Positions 60,959-64,000 of a stretch of DNA of 64,000 nt are shown here, one piece after another. Position 1 is the stretch's first letter; each line of letters opens with the position of its first letter. A program made the translations under genes and the position numbers. The notes under the pieces were generated by a model. It made no database searches and was not told the origin of the DNA. It saw only the letters and a list, made by a program, of their open reading frames with translations. Source of the stretch: JACKCP01 sp034007295 (lineage in GTDB: Bacteria > Desulfobacterota > Desulfobacteria > Desulfobacterales > JACKCP01); assembly GCA_034007295.1 (NCBI GenBank), contig JAVERC010000007.1, positions 42,797 through 106,796 of the forward strand, given 5' to 3'.

Positions 60959-61933
60959 TTATTTTTTCTTTTTCATCTTAAATAAAATATACAAAAAAAC
61001 AGGTGCTCCGCTTATTGAGGTAATAATTCCAACAGGAAGTTCAGCCGGAGCAATCAAAACTCTTGAAAAAATATCACAGATACAGAGAAAACCGCCCCCA
61101 AGAAAACTGCTTCCAAAAATTACTGTTTTCATTTCACTTCCTGAAATGCCCTTTACTATATGGGGAATTATCAGACCCACAAATCCAACAGGTCCTGCAA
61201 TCCATACAACTCCGGCAGTTATTAAACCTGATGCAAAATATATGATTCTTCTTACTTTTGCCGGATTAATCCCCCTTGAAACTGCTAGATTTATATCAAA
61301 ACCCATAATATTTAATTCTTCAGATTTAAAAAAAATAAGTAAAATCCCTGAAATACAAATAACAAACAGCCAGATAAGATTGTCATATCCAATAACATCA
61401 AGGTTTCCCATAAACCACCTTTCCACTGCAACAAGCTTGTTTGGAGAAGCAAAATACTTTAAAAACATGATTAAAGAAGCTGAAAGAATATTTAAGCTTA
61501 CCCCTGCAAGAATGGTTGAATCAGAATCCGACTTAAATGCCCTGAATGAAAAATCTATTATAAAAACAGCAAGAAGAGCACCTGCAAGAGATGCTATTCC
61601 AGATGGGATAAATCCGTTTAAAACAATAATTGAAAAAGATAAAAAAAGGGAGCTTATCCCTGAAATTCCAAGAACATATGGTTCTGCAAGGGGATTTTTT
61701 AAAATCACCTGAAGACAGGCTCCGCAGCAGCCAAGTCCTGCTCCGCACAAAAGACCTGTTATAATTCTTGGAATTCTTTGATAAATAAGAATAAGATAAT
61801 CTGCACTTTCAGGGTCAGTAATTATATTTGAAAAAGAAATATCAGATGATCCAAAAAATGGAGAAATAATTCCAGTTAAAACAAAAACAAAAAAATAAAT
61901 TAAAATATGAACCTTATTTTTTAAAGGAAGCAT
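60959..61933 (-). CDS. btuC: B12 ABC transporter permease BtuC
   Basis: Inner-membrane FecCD/BtuC-family permease, 324 residues with about nine to ten helices. Signatures: YQRIPRIITGLLCGAGLGCC (family start motif), AEPYVLGISGIS with the Gly-rich coupling loop, and GPVGFVGLIIPHIVKGISG. Partner of the ATPase immediately upstream (BtuD stop and BtuC start overlap as TAATG). A B12 rather than siderophore substrate is inferred from the riboswitch. Confidence 0.93.
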   Translation of the reverse strand: MLPLKNKVHILIYFFVFVLTGIISPFFGSSDISFSNIITDPESADYLILIYQRIPRIITGLLCGAGLGCCGACLQVILKNPLAEPYVLGISGISSLFLSFSIIVLNGFIPSGIASLAGALLAVFIIDFSFRAFKSDSDSTILAGVSLNILSASLIMFLKYFASPNKLVAVERWFMGNLDVIGYDNLIWLFVICISGILLIFFKSEELNIMGFDINLAVSRGINPAKVRRIIYFASGLITAGVVWIAGPVGFVGLIIPHIVKGISGSEMKTVIFGSSFLGGGFLCICDIFSRVLIAPAELPVGIITSISGAPVFLYILFKMKKKK

Positions 61934-62730
61934 TAAATTATTTCTCCATTTATTCTTGGAAGAACTATTTTCATATTTTCAATTTCAGGATTTTTAATAA
62001 TTGAAATATTTTCTCCATAGGCTTTTTTTAAATATTTTTCATTTATTACTTCAAAAGGAGTTCCCTGTTTTAGTATTTTTCCTTTTTCAAAAAGAATAAT
62101 ATAATCTGAAAAAAAAGAGGCCAGATTAATATTATGGGTTGCAACAACAACGCCCTTTCCCTTATTTTTAATTTTTTTTAAAAGGGAAAAAATTTCTGCC
62201 TGTCCTGAAATATCAAGGCTTGATGAAGGTTCGTCCAAAAGAAGAAAATCTGTGTCCTGTGCAATAACAGAAGCAATCAAAACCCTTTTTTTCTCTCCTC
62301 CTGAAAGTGAAGAAAAATAACGGTTCAAAAAATCAAGTGCTTTTGCCTGTTTTAAGGAATTAATTACAATTTCTTTTTCGGTTTTAAAATTATAGTTATT
62401 GCGGTTTTGATGAGGATATCTTCCCATCATTACAATATCAAAAACTTTATAATTTTCCCCTTTATCGCATTCCTGGGGAAGAAGTGCACAAAACTTTGCA
62501 AAATCCTTTGAATTAATTTTTTTAATATTTTTTCCATAAAGAGAAATTTCACCAGAATATTTTTTTTCATGGCAGGACAAAAGTTTTAAAAAAGTAGATT
62601 TGCCGCTTCCATTTGGCCCTATAATTGATACAAACATATTTTTTTCAATCAAAATCTCCTTTGCCATGAAAAAAAAATCATGATTTTTATAATCAAATTC
62701 AAGATTTTTTATTAAAAAACCTTTATTCAT
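61933..62730 (-). CDS. btuD: B12 ABC transporter ATPase BtuD
   Basis: ATPase subunit of 265 residues driving cobalamin import. Walker A GPNGSGKSTFLKLLS, Q-loop LLPQECDK, signature LSGGEKKRVLIA, Walker B FLLLDEPSSSLD and switch VVATHNIN are intact. It overlaps btuF by eight bases and btuC by one, so BtuF, BtuD and BtuC are translated as one coupled unit. Confidence 0.94.
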   Translation of the reverse strand: MNKGFLIKNLEFDYKNHDFFFMAKEILIEKNMFVSIIGPNGSGKSTFLKLLSCHEKKYSGEISLYGKNIKKINSKDFAKFCALLPQECDKGENYKVFDIVMMGRYPHQNRNNYNFKTEKEIVINSLKQAKALDFLNRYFSSLSGGEKKRVLIASVIAQDTDFLLLDEPSSSLDISGQAEIFSLLKKIKNKGKGVVVATHNINLASFFSDYIILFEKGKILKQGTPFEVINEKYLKKAYGENISIIKNPEIENMKIVLPRINGEII

Positions 62731-63553
62731 TTTCAGCTCTTATTGTTCTTTTAAAAATTTCTGCTGTTTCAACTATTCCAGGCCCTGGGATGAGCAGTCT
62801 TTTATTTGTTAAAACATGAATATTTTCTTCTTTAATAAATTTTTTCGGAAAAAGACTTTTCCACATATTTTTAATTTTTTCATTTTTTTCAGGTGTAATC
62901 TCTTCTCCTGGAAGAATATCAATTATTATTTCAGGTCTTCTTTTTAAAATCTCTTCCTTTGAAACAACCAGATAATTTTTTTCAATGTCTGAAAAAATAT
63001 TTATTCCGCCGCAAATATATAAAATTTCAGATAAAAAACTTTTGCTTCCTGCAGTTGAAATCTGTCTTGGTGAATCATTTAACCTGCCTATACACAAAAA
63101 AACTTTTTTAAATTGTATATTTTTATCAGGCTTTAAGTCAGATTTTATTTTTTGGGTAAGATTAATTGCTTCCTTTTCACAGGACAGCTTTTTACCAATT
63201 AATAAAATACCAGAATAAATTGATTCAAGACTGTCCATGTTTACCCTTAAAATTTCAATTTTATATTTTTTGGAAAACTTTTCAAAGGCATCAAACTTTC
63301 CCTGAACAATAACAAGATCTGGAGAAAGCTTTAAAATCTTTTCAAAAGAAGGATTTAAAAAGCCTCCTACAACAGGTTTTTTAAGGACATTTTCCGGATA
63401 AACTGTAAACATTGGAACACCGCAGACCAAATCACCTTTTTTGAGTGCATAAACAGTTTCAACCAGATTTGGAGCCATCGGAATGATTCTTTCAAAGCAT
63501 AATGCATTTGAATAACTAAATATAATTATTAAAAATAATATTAACTTTTTCAT
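62723..63553 (-). CDS. btuF: Periplasmic cobalamin-binding protein BtuF-like
   Basis: Substrate-binding protein of the helical-backbone type, 276 residues. Signal peptide (KKLILFLIIIFSYSNALC), then ERIIPMAPNLVETVYALKKG, the family start motif, and YPENVLKKPVVGGFLNPSFE, LSPDLVIVQGKFDAF and EILKRRPEIIIDILPG. It delivers B12 to BtuCD. The cysteine in SNALCF is not followed by a typical lipobox pattern, so it is probably soluble. The ATG at 63553 has GGAG five bases upstream and starts the signal peptide; in-frame codons further up lie inside the terminator/riboswitch region. Confidence 0.92.
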   Translation of the reverse strand: MKKLILFLIIIFSYSNALCFERIIPMAPNLVETVYALKKGDLVCGVPMFTVYPENVLKKPVVGGFLNPSFEKILKLSPDLVIVQGKFDAFEKFSKKYKIEILRVNMDSLESIYSGILLIGKKLSCEKEAINLTQKIKSDLKPDKNIQFKKVFLCIGRLNDSPRQISTAGSKSFLSEILYICGGINIFSDIEKNYLVVSKEEILKRRPEIIIDILPGEEITPEKNEKIKNMWKSLFPKKFIKEENIHVLTNKRLLIPGPGIVETAEIFKRTIRAENE

Positions 63554-63564
63554 TTTATCTCCAA

Positions 63565-63606
63565 ATAAAAAACCCCGGACCAATAATAATAAATATTGAT
63601 CCGGGG
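63565..63606 (-). terminator. Riboswitch-controlled intrinsic terminator in front of btuF
   Basis: On the minus strand CCCCGGATCAATA pairs with TATTGGTCCGGGG (13 bp with one G-T), then TTTTTTATTTGG. It lies between the cobalamin riboswitch and the btuF ribosome site, so it should be the expression platform: B12 bound, transcription stops. A nearby hairpin GTTCT-CGGGGATC-AGAAC could offer an alternative pairing. Confidence 0.88.
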
Positions 63607-63708
63607 TACCGTTTTTTACCCGCAAAAATATGATTTTTATGTTCTGATCCCCGAGAACAAAATATATATAATTCAAACCTTAATTAAAAAATAAAGGTTC
63701 ATTTTTAT

Positions 63709-63854
63709 GGCAGGTCTTCTGACTCCCAGATCAGACAAAATTTTACGCCTTCCCGATTATTTCAGTGGCATAGTGTAAAATCTCTTTCTGGTTACAGCGG
63801 CGGGCCCGTCCCTGACTTTCACAGGAGTTCCCTTTTAAGTGCTTGAGGCACACC
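63709..63854 (-). promoter_or_regulatory. Cobalamin riboswitch
   Basis: Minus-strand RNA with the conserved cobalamin core: AAGGGAACTCC-TGTGAAAGTC and GACGGGCCCGCCGCTGTAAC, then ATGCCACTGA, and the B12 box GAGTCAGAAGACCTGCC at its 3' end (63709-63725). The 5' GGTGTGCCTC near 63845-63854 closes the structure. It senses adenosylcobalamin-type ligands and represses the btu operon when B12 is plentiful. A hairpin-repeat copy begins about 20 bases upstream of it. Confidence 0.95.
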
Positions 63855-63876
63855 AAAAAATTCTTTTTTTGAGTAA

Positions 63877-64000
63877 TTAGTTGCTGAACGAAAACGGCCT
63901 TTTTTGTCCATTTCTGCGTCAGAATCAAAATTTAATCCTCAAAATACTAAATGTATTCCTGCGGTTAAATTTTTCATCTTCCTTGAACTGAACAAAAAAT
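63877..64000 (+). repeat. Long-hairpin repeat, copy 10 (orientation A, runs off right edge)
   Basis: Well preserved from TTAGTTGCTGAACGAAAACG to GAACTGAACAAAAAAT, where the window ends. It lies just upstream of the B12 riboswitch, in the likely promoter region of the btu operon. Confidence 0.85.

Noticed and set aside
61146..61712. 188-codon frame antisense to btuC
   Set aside because: Mirror of a long hydrophobic gene; btuC has full family motifs on the other strand.
63743..63928. 61-codon frame over the cobalamin riboswitch
   Set aside because: The DNA matches the riboswitch core and B12 box; the frame also runs through a repeat copy.
1..64000. CRISPR array, IS element, prophage or integron
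   Set aside because: No evenly spaced direct repeats, transposase, integrase or phage gene was seen; the dispersed repeats are scattered singly and carry no gene.
1..64000. Selenoprotein genes with in-frame TGA
   Set aside because: Gene ends and gaps were checked by eye; no interrupted family member could be joined across a TGA.

Overview
The window is AT-rich (by eye roughly one third G+C) and looks like a chromosomal segment of a strictly anaerobic, Gram-negative deltaproteobacterium (Desulfobacterota, Desulfobacterales-like). The evidence is gene content: indolepyruvate:ferredoxin oxidoreductase (iorAB), a single-chain pyruvate:ferredoxin oxidoreductase, a one-domain superoxide reductase, system II cytochrome c biogenesis (ResB/CcsA), selenium use (tRNA-Sec and SelU), a TonB-dependent B12 receptor, and many PAS/GGDEF signalling proteins. 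No rRNA, CRISPR array, prophage or complete IS element was seen.

Layout. 1-4.1 kb: truncated ampG, a short PAS protein, and an mscS gene paired with an unrecognised AAA-like protein. 4.2-9.5 kb: iorA, iorB, a secreted FG-GAP-like protein and selU. 9.5-14.7 kb: one very large helicase fusing an exonuclease, RecQ and UvrD/PcrA. 15.4-24.9 kb (minus strand): groES-groEL, an FmdB zinc ribbon, an HExxH protein, and the set M20 peptidase - pgpA - thpR - recA - alaS. 24.9-32.1 kb: tRNA-Sec, a diguanylate cyclase, a candidate small RNA, a TerB-like protein with dinB, and a Cache-PAS-GGDEF-EAL protein. 32.3-42.5 kb: nifJ-type POR, a YkgJ protein, mgtE with an elaborate leader, a 55-codon gene flanked by complementary arms, a coiled-coil membrane protein, superoxide reductase, RNase M5 and a small membrane protein. 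42.6-48.5 kb (minus): resB - ccsA - murA - comEC. 48.7-53.2 kb: a Gld-type ABC system (ATPase, permease, GldG-like, DUF4340). 53.3-57.3 kb: an unrecognised membrane protein, a MarR regulator and a hybrid histidine kinase. 57.3-63.9 kb (minus): a complete vitamin B12 uptake operon behind a cobalamin riboswitch and an intrinsic terminator: btuF, btuD, btuC, a DUF4465 (BtuH-like) protein, btuB and a secreted protein.

The most striking unexplained structure is a dispersed element of about 148 bp, present about 10 times near full length and several more times as fragments, only between genes and in both orientations. Its two halves are complementary along nearly the whole length (about 30-bp imperfect terminal inverted repeats, then more inverted similarity to the centre), so it behaves like a long-hairpin MITE. 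Other candidates for new biology are: an mgtE leader with a 42-codon acidic/proline leader ORF and a 10-bp hairpin that buries the mgtE ribosome binding site and start codon; a 112-nt candidate small RNA with a near-consensus promoter, an 11-bp closing stem and two exposed anti-Shine-Dalgarno stretches; a small mRNA whose 5' and 3' ends are complementary over 14 nt; and the BtuH-like protein in a proteobacterial B12 operon, carrying a C-terminal membrane segment where the Bacteroidetes proteins are described as lipoproteins.
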